A DNA stretch of 6,648 nucleotides from Chloroflexota bacterium. Its GTDB lineage: Bacteria; Chloroflexota; Limnocylindria; QHBO01. The notes below the pieces were generated by a model, which searched no databases, had not been told where the DNA came from, and worked only from the letters and a program-made list of their open reading frames with translations. The translations under genes and the position numbers were made by a program. Positions 1-6,102 of this stretch are shown here, piece after piece. The stretch lies in contig JADLBB010000138.1 of assembly GCA_020848055.1 (NCBI GenBank), positions 1 through 6,648 on the forward strand. The letters run 5' to 3'. Numbering within the stretch: position 1 is the stretch's first letter; every line of letters begins with the position of its first letter.

Positions 1-269
1 GCTCCGAGCACGACGCGCGCCAGGCGATCGCCGACGCGCACCGGCCACTCGATCCAATCGTTCCAGCCCTCGACCACGCGCGCGCCCCAGTCGGCGGTGA
101 TGGCCTCAACCCGTGTCCGCGCCGCGTGTGACAGCCGACCGAGCGAGTTGCCATCGAGGTAGATCCGGCCCGGATCGTCGATGACGAACCGATCGCGGAA
201 CGCGCTGATAGGATCATCAGCGTCGAGGCGCTCAGCGTGGGCACGCTCGAGCGCGGCCGCATCGATCAT
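1..269 (-). CDS. kynU: Kynureninase, N-terminal part (gene continues past the left edge)
   Basis: Kynureninase is a cytoplasmic, PLP-dependent (fold type I) enzyme that splits L-kynurenine into anthranilate and L-alanine in tryptophan degradation; 3-hydroxykynurenine is an alternative substrate. The window holds the first 89 codons. They read MIDAAALERAHAERLDADDP at the start, then a region ending in YLDGNSLGRL (residues 37-46). This is the family hallmark near the N-terminus. It is followed by a Trp-rich stretch with WNDWIEWP (69-76) and VGDRLARVVLG (79-89). The PLP lysine would lie outside the window. ATG at 269 is the first start codon in this frame after the E2 stop, and the N-terminus has the usual family length. 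No Shine-Dalgarno sequence precedes it; the ATG overlaps the stop of a 19-codon frame as ATGA. It lies 78 bp after E2 on the same strand, so co-transcription with the dehydrogenase genes is likely but not shown. Family assignment is confident from motifs; activity is inferred. Confidence 0.9.
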   Translation of the reverse strand, partial: MIDAAALERAHAERLDADDPISAFRDRFVIDDPGRIYLDGNSLGRLSHAARTRVEAITADWGARVVEGWNDWIEWPVRVGDRLARVVLG

Positions 270-325
270 CCGGCGCCGGGCCCATGGATGTACTCGACGA
301 ACTCGCTCACGAGACCGAAGCCCAT
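266..325 (-). CDS. Possible 19-codon leader ORF overlapping the kynU start
   Basis: A short frame in the E2-kynU gap encodes MGFGLVSEFVEYIHGPGAG and ends in TGA. Its stop overlaps the kynU start by four bases (ATGA). A purine-rich GGCGGGAG lies just 5' of its ATG, although the spacing is only about three bases, shorter than ideal. Because kynU lacks its own ribosome-binding site, this frame could deliver ribosomes to kynU by translational coupling. I recognise no homologue, and so short a frame can arise by chance in high-G+C DNA. The rest of the gap (326-347) shows nothing more. Confidence 0.25.
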   Translation of the reverse strand: MGFGLVSEFVEYIHGPGAG

Positions 326-347
326 CCGCTCCCGCCTGGCTCGTTGG

Positions 348-1814
348 TCAGCCGACGGGGCTGTCGGCGTCCCACTCCTCGAGGAACTTGCGGATGTCGG
401 CCAGGAAGAAGCCGACCTGCGCGCCGTCGAGCACGCGATGGTCGAACGAGCAGGTCATGTTCATCATGTGCCGGATGGCGATGACGTCCTCGCCGTCGAC
501 CTCGATGACGCGCGGCCGCTTGACGATTGCCTCCATCGACAGGATGGCGACCTCGGGCGCGTTGACGATCGGCATCGAACTGACCGATCCGAACCAGCCG
601 GTGTTGTTGACCGTGAACGTGCCGCCCACCAGCTCCTCCAGGCGCAGCTTGCCCGAGTGGGCGCGCGAGCTCAGGTCACGGATGCGAGCGTTCACGCCGC
701 TGATGCTCAGCTGATCGGCGTTGTGGATGACCGGCACGATCAGGCCGTTGTCCACGGCCACCGCGATGCCGATGTTCATGGCCTGCTTGAGGATGATCCG
801 GTCCTCGGCGAACTGGCTGTTGACCGTCGGGTGCTTGCGCAGGACCTCGGTGGCCGCCTTGACCACGACGGCGACGTACGACAGCGAAGCGCCCTCGCGT
901 GCCTTGAACGCCATGTTGTTGGCCTCGCGCCAGCGGACGACGTTGGTCACGTCGACCTCGATGACCGTGTAGGCGTGCGGCACGGTCTGCATGACCTGGG
1001 TCATCTTGCGGGCGATGCCACGCCGCATCTGGCTCAGGGGTACCTCGGTATCGCCCGCCGTCGGTGCCGGGACGGGTGCGGGCGCGGGCACGGGCGCGGG
1101 TGCAGACAGCGCCGGAGCAGCGGAAGCGGCAGGTGCCGGCTGCGGCGATGGAGTCGGGGATGCGCCGGCGACCGGTTCGGCGGCCGGCGGGGCCGCCTGG
1201 GCCGCCTGCCCGCGCTCGACGAAGGCGAGGACGTCGTCGCGCGTGACGCGCCCACCGAGGCCGCTGCCAGCCAGTTGAGACAGGTCGATCCCATGCTCCC
1301 GGACCAGCCGTCGAACGGCCGGAGTCATCCGAGCGCCGCCATCGGTTGTGTCCGGCTCCGATGCGGGTGCAGGCGTGGGCTCCGACGGCGCTGCCATCAC
1401 CGGAACGGTGTCCACCGATGACGTCGACGCGGGTGCGGCCTCGATCTCCAATTCCGGCTCCGGGGATGCGGCGACCGGAACCTCAGATTCGGCGACCGGC
1501 GCGGGAGCTGCCGGCTCGATCGGTTCTGCTGCTGCGGACTCCGGCGCCGCGGACTCCGACGCCGCGGCACCGGCGCCATCGGCATCGATCTCGGCAACCG
1601 CCGTGCCGACGGCGACGGTCTCGCCATCGGGGACGAGGATCTTCGTCACGGTCCCTGCCACCTCGGCCGGCACCTCGGCGTTGACCTTGTCGGTGACGAC
1701 CTCGAACAGCGGGTCGTACTGGGCGACCGTGTCGCCCTCCTTGACCAGCCAGCGCTCGATCGTGCCTTCGGTCACCGATTCGCCCAGCTGGGGCATCTTG
1801 ATCGTGGTTGCCAT
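348..1814 (-). CDS. bkdB: Lipoyl acyltransferase E2 of branched-chain-type 2-oxoacid dehydrogenase
   Basis: This 488-residue protein is the core E2 subunit. It accepts the acyl group from E1 on a swinging lipoyl arm and transfers it to CoA. Domains in order: lipoyl domain (about 1-77) with the lipoylation lysine K43 in EVVTDKVNAEVP; an Ala/Pro/Glu linker (78-160); a peripheral-subunit-binding domain (about 162-201, MTPAVRRLVREHGIDLSQLAG, ending GRVTRDDVLAFV); a second Pro/Ala linker (202-254); and the catalytic acyltransferase domain (about 255-482). The active-site motif is DHRVLDG (458-464), with H459 and D463. The TDKVNAEVP lipoyl motif and GTFTVNNTG (398-406) resemble BKD E2 proteins such as Bacillus BkdB. 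Specificity is still inferred. The protein is longer than BkdB mainly because of the linkers. The start at 1814 begins directly with the lipoyl domain and has AAGGAAGG ten bases upstream; an in-frame ATG at 1859 would only add 15 charged residues. It follows E1beta after a 118-bp gap. Confidence 0.93.
   Translation of the reverse strand: MATTIKMPQLGESVTEGTIERWLVKEGDTVAQYDPLFEVVTDKVNAEVPAEVAGTVTKILVPDGETVAVGTAVAEIDADGAGAAASESAAPESAAAEPIEPAAPAPVAESEVPVAASPEPELEIEAAPASTSSVDTVPVMAAPSEPTPAPASEPDTTDGGARMTPAVRRLVREHGIDLSQLAGSGLGGRVTRDDVLAFVERGQAAQAAPPAAEPVAGASPTPSPQPAPAASAAPALSAPAPVPAPAPVPAPTAGDTEVPLSQMRRGIARKMTQVMQTVPHAYTVIEVDVTNVVRWREANNMAFKAREGASLSYVAVVVKAATEVLRKHPTVNSQFAEDRIILKQAMNIGIAVAVDNGLIVPVIHNADQLSISGVNARIRDLSSRAHSGKLRLEELVGGTFTVNNTGWFGSVSSMPIVNAPEVAILSMEAIVKRPRVIEVDGEDVIAIRHMMNMTCSFDHRVLDGAQVGFFLADIRKFLEEWDADSPVG
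1053..1100 (-). repeat. Pro/Ala repeat in the second E2 linker
   Basis: The linker between the E1/E3-binding domain and the catalytic core encodes a short-period PAPVPAPAPVPAPTAG (E2 residues 239-254), from near-repetitive GGGCGC/GGGTGC triplet clusters. Such Ala/Pro linkers are extended and mobile in E2 proteins and let the lipoyl domain move between active sites. Confidence 0.7.
1534..1563 (-). repeat. 15-bp tandem duplication in the first E2 linker
   Basis: Two adjacent 15-bp units (1534-1548 and 1549-1563) match at 14 of 15 positions and encode the Ala/Ser/Glu-rich SESAAPES region of the linker after the lipoyl domain. The duplication is in frame and tolerated because the linker is unstructured. 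It looks like replication slippage. Confidence 0.65.
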
Positions 1815-1824
1815 CGGTTCGGAG

Positions 1825-1832
1825 CCTTCCTT
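1825..1832 (-). promoter_or_regulatory. Ribosome-binding site of E2
   Basis: AAGGAAGG on the minus strand lies ten bases before the ATG at 1814. It supports that start over the in-frame ATG at 1859, and shows that E2 translation is initiated independently of E1beta, which ends 118 bp upstream. Confidence 0.65.
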
Positions 1833-1843
1833 ACGTCCGGTGT

Positions 1844-1902
1844 GGTCGCGTCGCGCCATGGCGCGCAGTCGTCATTGTGTCCGATGCGGCCGCGTCGCGA
1901 CC
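1844..1902 (-). other. Inverted repeat in the E1beta-E2 gap (possible mRNA hairpin)
   Basis: The arms GGTCGCGACGCG (1902-1891 on the minus strand) and CGCGACGCGACC (1855-1844) can pair at 11 of 12 positions around a 35-base loop. The gap 1815-1932 also holds a 14-bp perfect palindrome (1852-1865) and two 21-bp direct repeats with 18 identical positions (1835-1855 and 1879-1899). No run of T follows, so a classical intrinsic terminator is unlikely. An mRNA-stability or processing hairpin, or a protein-binding site, is possible. I saw no convincing promoter in the gap. Confidence 0.4.
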
Positions 1903-1932
1903 GGCGTTGCTGCTCGGTGTCGAATGCATCGG

Positions 1933-2919
1933 TCAGTACGCCGCCAGCTTGCGCGCGGCATCGACCACGCGAGCGGGGCTGATCATGAACCAGTCCTCGA
2001 GGTTGTGGTGGTAGGGCACGCCAGGAACCTCGGGTCCCGCCAGGCGAGTGACCGGGCCGTCGAGGTGCTCGAATCCCTCCTCGGCGATCTCGGCAGCCAC
2101 CTCGGCGCCGAAGCCGCCGAACCGGTTGGCCTCGTGCACGACCAGCGCCTTGCCGGTCTTGGCGACCGATGTCATCACCGTGTCGAGGTCGAGCGGCCGC
2201 AACGTGCGTAGGTCGATGACCTCGGCCTCGAGGCCGTCCTCGCGGGCGAGCGTCTCGGCGGCCTCGAGCACGACGGTTCGCATGTATCCGTAGCACACGA
2301 TCGACAGGTGGTGGCCGGCGCGGGCCACGGCGGCACGACCGATCGGCACGACCGTGTCACCCTCGGGCACCTCCGCCTTGAACATTCGGTACGTCTTCTT
2401 GTGCTCGAAGAACATGACCGGGTCGGGATCGCGGATCGCGGACTTGAGCAGCCCCTTGGCATCGGCCGGGGTGCCGGGCGCGACGATCTTGAGGCCGACG
2501 GTCGAGGTGAAGTACGCCTCGTTGGACTGGCTGTGGTACAGCGCTCCGTGCACGCCGCCGCCGTACGGCATGCGGATGACCATCGGCGCGCTGAACGTGC
2601 CGTTCGAGCGGTAGTGGATGCGGCTGATCTCCGACACGATCTGGTTGAACGCGGGGTACACGAAGTCGGCGAACTGCATCTCGGCGATCGGCCGCAGCCC
2701 GTAGACCGCCGCGCCCATGGCGGCGCCGGCGATCATCGCCTCGGTCAAGGGGGTGTCCAGCACCCTCTTGTCCCCGTACTTGGCCCACAGGCCCTCGGTT
2801 GCGCCGAACACGCCGCCCTTGCGGCCGACGTCCTCTCCCAGGACCATGACCCGCTCGTCGCGCTCCATCTCCTCGTCCATGGCGGAGCGGATGGCCTCCA
2901 GGATGTTGAGCTGTGCCAT
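1933..2919 (-). CDS. bkdAB: 2-oxoacid dehydrogenase E1 subunit beta (branched-chain type)
   Basis: This 328-residue subunit pairs with E1alpha in an alpha2beta2 E1 that decarboxylates 2-oxo acids with thiamine diphosphate and acylates the lipoyl arm of E2. The N-terminal pyrimidine-binding domain carries VLGEDVGRKGGVFGATEGL (26-44) and PLTE (57-60). E60 is the expected glutamate that activates the cofactor's aminopyrimidine. GGGVHGALYHSQS (120-132) holds the conserved active-site histidine H129. The C-terminal transketolase-type domain includes RTLRPLDLDT (238-247) and VVHEANRFGGFGAEVA (260-275). Length matches the family (about 325-330). The start is the ATG in the TGATG overlap with the E1alpha stop, and GGAGG lies nine bases upstream, so translation is probably coupled to keep the two subunits at 1:1. 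RDPDPVMFFEHKKTYR (163-178) is typical of BKD E1beta. Pyruvate or acetoin as alternative substrates cannot be excluded. Confidence 0.93.
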   Translation of the reverse strand: MAQLNILEAIRSAMDEEMERDERVMVLGEDVGRKGGVFGATEGLWAKYGDKRVLDTPLTEAMIAGAAMGAAVYGLRPIAEMQFADFVYPAFNQIVSEISRIHYRSNGTFSAPMVIRMPYGGGVHGALYHSQSNEAYFTSTVGLKIVAPGTPADAKGLLKSAIRDPDPVMFFEHKKTYRMFKAEVPEGDTVVPIGRAAVARAGHHLSIVCYGYMRTVVLEAAETLAREDGLEAEVIDLRTLRPLDLDTVMTSVAKTGKALVVHEANRFGGFGAEVAAEIAEEGFEHLDGPVTRLAGPEVPGVPYHHNLEDWFMISPARVVDAARKLAAY

Positions 2920-3980
2920 CAGTGCGATCCTCCGTCCACCGGCTCGAGCGGCGTCGGCGTGCCGCTGCCGGCGATCGGGTTGGCATAGACGCGCTCGTGG
3001 GCGTCGGAGGTTGTCGGCTCCGGCCGCGCCTCGGCGCGCGCGGACGCCGCGTTGACCTCGGCCTTGACCTCGGCCCGCAGCCGCTCGTCGGTCACGTCGT
3101 CGAGCACGCCGATCTGGCGCAGCTCGGTCGCGAAGGCGGGGATGGGGTCGCGCGCCTTGAGGGCCTCGACCTCGGCCGGATCGCGGTAGCGGCGCTGATC
3201 GTCGTCGGACGAGTGCGACGTCAGCCGCACGACGCGCGCCTCGATCAGCGTTGGACCGTCGCCGCGCCTGGCACGCTCGTGTGCCTCCTTCGCCGCCGCG
3301 TAGCAGGCGATCGGATCGGAGCCGTCCACGGTGACCCCGGGCATGCCGTACCCGGCGGCGCGGGCCGCCACCGAGCCGCCGCCGACCTGGCGGTCGAGCG
3401 GCACGCTGATGGCGTAGCCGTTGTTCTCGCACGCGAAGATGACCGGCAGCCTGTGGACGCCGGCGAAGTTCATGGCCTCGTGGATCTCGCCCTGGTTCGA
3501 GGTGCCCTCGCCGAAGCTGGTCATGGCCACGACGTCATCGCCGCGGACCCAGGCGCCCATCGCGATCCCGACCGCGTGCAGCACCTGGGTCCCGACCGGT
3601 GAGCTCAGGCTGACGATGTTGTACGGCGCGCCACCGTAGTGGCCGGGCATCTGGCGTCCGCCGGAGCTGACGTCATCGGCCTTGGCAAGATGGGCGGTGA
3701 TGATGTCCTCGGCGCTCATCCCGAAGGTCATCGTGCTGGCGATGGACCGATAGAACGGCGCCATCCAGTCGACGCCCTTGCGCATCGGCCAGGTGATGGC
3801 CACCTGCGCGCCCTCGTGGCCCTGGCCGGAGATGATGAAGGCGATCTTGCCGGCGCGCTGCATGAGCCACATGCGCTCGTCGACCGCACGCGCGAGGAGC
3901 ATGGCGCGATACATGGCCAGCACGTCCTCGTCCACCAGGCCGAGTTCGGCGTGTCGGGGTCGGATCTCCGTCTGTGCCAT
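2919..3980 (-). CDS. bkdAA: 2-oxoacid dehydrogenase E1 subunit alpha (branched-chain type)
   Basis: This 353-residue subunit binds the diphosphate side of thiamine diphosphate and, with E1beta, carries out the decarboxylating step. The cofactor motif starts at FGEGTSNQGEIHEA (156-169) and closes at ENNGYAIS (185-192), matching the GDG...NN pattern with Glu for Asp, as is common in this subfamily. ISGQGHEGAQVA (50-61), SSGGRQMPGHYG (105-116) and AAGYGMPGVTVDG (208-220) are typical of bacterial branched-chain E1alpha. LTSHSSDDDQRRYR (253-266) corresponds to the loop that is phosphorylated in mitochondrial BCKDH. The start at 3980 is preferred: GGAGG lies eight bases upstream, and the alternative ATG at 3995 sits on that very site and adds only MEEPP. 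The stop overlaps the E1beta start as TGATG; E3 ends 26 bp upstream, and that gap contains only the ribosome-binding site. BKD specificity is inferred from motifs. Confidence 0.93.
   Translation of the reverse strand: MAQTEIRPRHAELGLVDEDVLAMYRAMLLARAVDERMWLMQRAGKIAFIISGQGHEGAQVAITWPMRKGVDWMAPFYRSIASTMTFGMSAEDIITAHLAKADDVSSGGRQMPGHYGGAPYNIVSLSSPVGTQVLHAVGIAMGAWVRGDDVVAMTSFGEGTSNQGEIHEAMNFAGVHRLPVIFACENNGYAISVPLDRQVGGGSVAARAAGYGMPGVTVDGSDPIACYAAAKEAHERARRGDGPTLIEARVVRLTSHSSDDDQRRYRDPAEVEALKARDPIPAFATELRQIGVLDDVTDERLRAEVKAEVNAASARAEARPEPTTSDAHERVYANPIAGSGTPTPLEPVDGGSH
2929..2933 (-). promoter_or_regulatory. Ribosome-binding site of E1beta within the E1alpha end
   Basis: GGAGG on the minus strand lies within the last codons of E1alpha, nine bases before the E1beta ATG. 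Together with the TGATG overlap, it fits re-initiation by the same ribosomes. Confidence 0.75.
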
Positions 3981-3988
3981 CGGCGGTT

Positions 3989-3993
3989 CCTCC
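3989..3993 (-). promoter_or_regulatory. Ribosome-binding site deciding the E1alpha start
   Basis: GGAGG lies eight bases before the ATG at 3980 and directly after the upstream in-frame ATG at 3995 (ATGGAGG). An ATG inside the ribosome-binding site makes the downstream one the likelier start. Confidence 0.7.
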
Positions 3994-4006
3994 ATGGCGT
4001 GATCGC

Positions 4007-5425
4007 CTAGACGTGGATCGGTGTGCCGTCGACCGCCATGGCGGCTTCGGGCAGGACCTCGGGCAACGTCGGGTGCGCGTGGACGGTCGTCGCGATCTCG
4101 CCGGCGGTGCCCTCGACGACCTGCGCGAACGTGGGTTCGGCGATGAGGTCGCCCGCGTGCGGCCCGATGATATGCGTGCCGAGCAGCAGGCCGCTGCCGG
4201 CATCGGCCACGAACTTGGCGAACCCGTCGATCTCGCCAACGATCGTCGCCTTGCCGAGCGCGCGGAACGGGAACTGGCCGGTCCGCACGGTGTGGCCCGC
4301 CGCGACCGCCTCGGCCTCGCTCAGCCCGACCGATGCGATCTGTGGCCGGCAGAACGTGACGCGCGGCATCTGGTCCATCCGCACCGGCTCAGGGTCGTGG
4401 CCGGTCATGTGCTCGACGGCCACCACGGCCTCGTGGCTGGCGACGTGGGCCAGCGCCAGCCCGGGCACGATGTCGCCGATGGCGTACAGGTTCGGCACGC
4501 CGGTCCGCATGAACCCGTCCACCTTGACGTAGCCACGCTCGATCTGCAGGCCATCGATGGCCTCGAGCCCGATACCATCGGTCAGCGGTCGTCGCCCGGT
4601 GGCGACCAGGATGACGTCGACCGCGAAGTCGGTGCGCTTCGAGCCGTCCCGGCTGGCGACGGTGAATCGCACCTCGTCGTCGGCCTTGACGAGCGTCTCC
4701 GGATCGATCGTCGATGCGACGTGGACGTCGATCCCGCGCTTGCGGAACACGCGCGCCAGCTCCTTGCTGACGTCGGCGTCCTCGAGCGGCACGACCCGCT
4801 CGAGGTACTCGATCAGGGTCACCGTCGCGCCGAAGTCGCGGTACAGGCTGGCCCACTCGACGCCGATGGCCCCGGCCCCCACGATCGCGACGCGGGCGGG
4901 GACGTCCCCGCGGGTGAGTGCCTCGTCCGAGGTGATGACCAGGCGTCCATCGGGCTCCAGCCCGGGCAGCGATCTCGGCGCCGAACCGGTGGCCAGGATC
5001 AGGTTGGTGGCGCTGGCGTCGACCTCGCCGGACTCGCCGCCGCTGACGCGGACGCTGGTCGGGCCGGTCAGGACGCCGGTGCCGCGCAGGACCGTGATCC
5101 GGTTCTTCTTCATCAGGAACTCGACGCCACCGACGTGCTTGTCGATGACGGCGTCGCGCCGCTTCGCCAGCGCGGCGTAGTCGAGGCCGACGCCGTCGTG
5201 GCCGGTCAAGCCGAACTCGGCGCCCTGCTCGCTCACGCGGTGCAGCAGGTCGGCGGTCTCCAGCAGTGCCTTGGACGGGATGCAGCCGCGGTTCAGGCAC
5301 GTGCCGCCCAGCCTGTCGCGCTCGACCAGGCCGACTGACAGGCCGAGCTGCGCCGCCCGGATGGCGCCGACGTAACTCATGCCGCCGCCGACGATGACCA
5401 GGTCGAACTGTTGTGCGTCGGCCAT
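4007..5425 (-). CDS. lpdA: Dihydrolipoyl dehydrogenase (E3)
   Basis: This 472-residue flavoprotein reoxidises the dihydrolipoyl arm of E2 and passes electrons through its redox disulfide and FAD to NAD+. It acts as a homodimer. Seen in order: an N-terminal FAD-binding beta-strand and glycine loop, FDLVIVGGGMSYVGA (7-21); the redox disulfide in GGTCLNRGCIPSK (40-52; C43 and C48); the first-domain ATGS (145-148); the NAD-binding loop VGAGAIGVE (182-190); a second FAD motif YAIGD (314-318); and the C-terminal dimerisation domain with HAHPTLPE (449-456), where H451 and E456 are the catalytic pair contributed across the dimer. Length is normal. Oddity: the first glycine loop is one residue short and lacks the last Gly of GxGxxG. 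The start is the ATG in the TGATG overlap with the thioesterase stop. No strong ribosome-binding site is seen, so translation is probably coupled. Its place beside E1/E2 genes suggests a dedicated E3, though it could serve other lipoyl complexes. Confidence 0.95.
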   Translation of the reverse strand: MADAQQFDLVIVGGGMSYVGAIRAAQLGLSVGLVERDRLGGTCLNRGCIPSKALLETADLLHRVSEQGAEFGLTGHDGVGLDYAALAKRRDAVIDKHVGGVEFLMKKNRITVLRGTGVLTGPTSVRVSGGESGEVDASATNLILATGSAPRSLPGLEPDGRLVITSDEALTRGDVPARVAIVGAGAIGVEWASLYRDFGATVTLIEYLERVVPLEDADVSKELARVFRKRGIDVHVASTIDPETLVKADDEVRFTVASRDGSKRTDFAVDVILVATGRRPLTDGIGLEAIDGLQIERGYVKVDGFMRTGVPNLYAIGDIVPGLALAHVASHEAVVAVEHMTGHDPEPVRMDQMPRVTFCRPQIASVGLSEAEAVAAGHTVRTGQFPFRALGKATIVGEIDGFAKFVADAGSGLLLGTHIIGPHAGDLIAEPTFAQVVEGTAGEIATTVHAHPTLPEVLPEAAMAVDGTPIHV

Positions 5426-5898
5426 CAGGCTGGCACCGCACCGGTGGTGGCGAGACGGGCACCGGCGTCGAGCGGACGGCACTCGTATTCGGACAGGCGA
5501 TCGCGCCATTCCTCGGGGACGGGTATCGGGCGGCCGGTGGCGTAATCGAAGCAGACCAGGACGCTCGACACCTCGGCGGCCAGGCGTTCATCGGGTCCGG
5601 CAGTCATCCGGTGCTCCATGCCGAAGCTGGTTCGACCGATGCGGCCGACGCGGCTGTGCACGGTCACCTCCTCGCCGAACATGATCGGCGAGCGGAAGTC
5701 GATCGCGATCCGGGCCAGGATGAGCGGCAGGCGCGCGAACGGCTGGTCACTGCGCAGGACCTCGAGCAGGTACGTGATGCGCGCCTGCTCGACGTAGCTG
5801 CTGAAGACGGCGTTGTTGACATGCCCGAAGGCATCGATGTCGCGGAAGCGCGCGCGCAGCGTCGTGCGATGGCGGAAGTCGTCGGTCACCGTTGCCAT
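5425..5898 (-). CDS. Acyl-CoA thioesterase, 4HBT/YbgC-like hotdog fold
   Basis: This 157-residue protein is a single hotdog domain of the 4-hydroxybenzoyl-CoA thioesterase/YbgC type, which hydrolyses acyl-CoA to free acid and CoA, usually as a tetramer in the cytoplasm. The signature is RFRDIDAFGHVNNAVFSSYV (17-36), with the likely catalytic Asp at D22 before GHVNN. It is followed by the long helix EQARITYLLEVL (37-48) and the strands LARIAIDFRSPI (61-72), GEEVTVHSRVGRIGRTS (75-91) and SVLVCFDYATGRPIPVPEEW (112-131). Length is typical. The start at 5898 gives the standard N-terminus; an upstream in-frame ATG at 5988 would add an unlike Arg-rich extension. No good ribosome-binding site precedes 5898, so the start is less certain than the domain. 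The stop overlaps the E3 start as TGATG. This ties it to the dehydrogenase genes and suggests, but does not prove, a role in hydrolysing branched acyl-CoA. The substrate cannot be read from the sequence. Confidence 0.88.
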   Translation of the reverse strand: MATVTDDFRHRTTLRARFRDIDAFGHVNNAVFSSYVEQARITYLLEVLRSDQPFARLPLILARIAIDFRSPIMFGEEVTVHSRVGRIGRTSFGMEHRMTAGPDERLAAEVSSVLVCFDYATGRPIPVPEEWRDRLSEYECRPLDAGARLATTGAVPA

Positions 5899-6033
5899 TC
5901 TAGCGGAGGGGGCCCGATCCGCGGTCCCAGGGCAGCTGTGGCGACGCGTTGCGGCCCTGTGCCGCTGGCCGTTTGCGTCCGGGCGCACGTAACCACGAGG
6001 TTGGGACCGTTCCGGGTTGATTCGGGATCATCG

Positions 6034-6102
6034 CTTGCGCCCCTGCGCACAACTTGATCAAACCTGACCTCAAGGTCGCAGTTGTGTGCGCCGCGGCGCA
6101 AG
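6034..6102 (-). other. Long imperfect inverted repeat (possible structured leader or tail RNA)
   Basis: The arms 6102-6081 and 6053-6034 can pair as RNA from the minus strand: CTTGCGCC with GGCGCAAG (8 bp), a 3x3 internal loop, GCGCA with TGCGC (5 bp), a two-base bulge, and CAAC with GTTG (4 bp). The enclosed 27 bases contain GACC-TTGA-GGTC, which can form an inner hairpin. A 14-bp perfect palindrome (6087-6100) overlaps one arm. No T-run follows. It may be part of a terminator for the peptidase gene, a leader element of the thioesterase operon, or an operator. No known riboswitch class is recognised. Confidence 0.4.

Noticed and set aside
348..368. Hairpin GCCGAC/GTCGGC in the last E2 codons, as a terminator
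   Set aside because: The 6-bp stem ends right at the stop codon and is not followed by T's. It lies inside coding sequence and could be chance in G+C-rich DNA.
237..1421. Long plus-strand open frame of 394 codons, Asp/Arg/His-rich
   Set aside because: It lies opposite the E2 gene, has low-complexity composition and no recognisable domain, and is explained by G/C-rich third positions on the opposite strand.
1815..1859. Alternative E2 start at the ATG at 1859
   Set aside because: It adds 15 charged residues before a complete lipoyl domain, and a good ribosome-binding site serves the start at 1814.
1348..2211. Plus-strand open frame of 287 codons, Ser/Ala/Thr-rich, resembling a secreted low-complexity protein
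   Set aside because: Its low complexity is the antisense of the E2 linker and lipoyl domain. It also runs across the E2-E1beta gap into E1beta, with no independent support.
3506..3511. GEG instead of GDG at the start of the thiamine-diphosphate motif in E1alpha
   Set aside because: Glu at this place is common in bacterial branched-chain-type E1alpha, so it is not a defect.
3974..5338. Plus-strand open frame of 454 codons opposite E3
   Set aside because: It is rich in Asp, Arg, Gln, Val and Ala with no domain, and mirrors the E3 coding sequence, which has every expected catalytic motif. It is a shadow frame.
5985..6013. Possible ECF-sigma-like promoter (GGAAC followed by GGTTAC) on the minus strand
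   Set aside because: Spacing and the downstream box fit poorly, and no ECF regulator gene is visible. The match is too weak to call.
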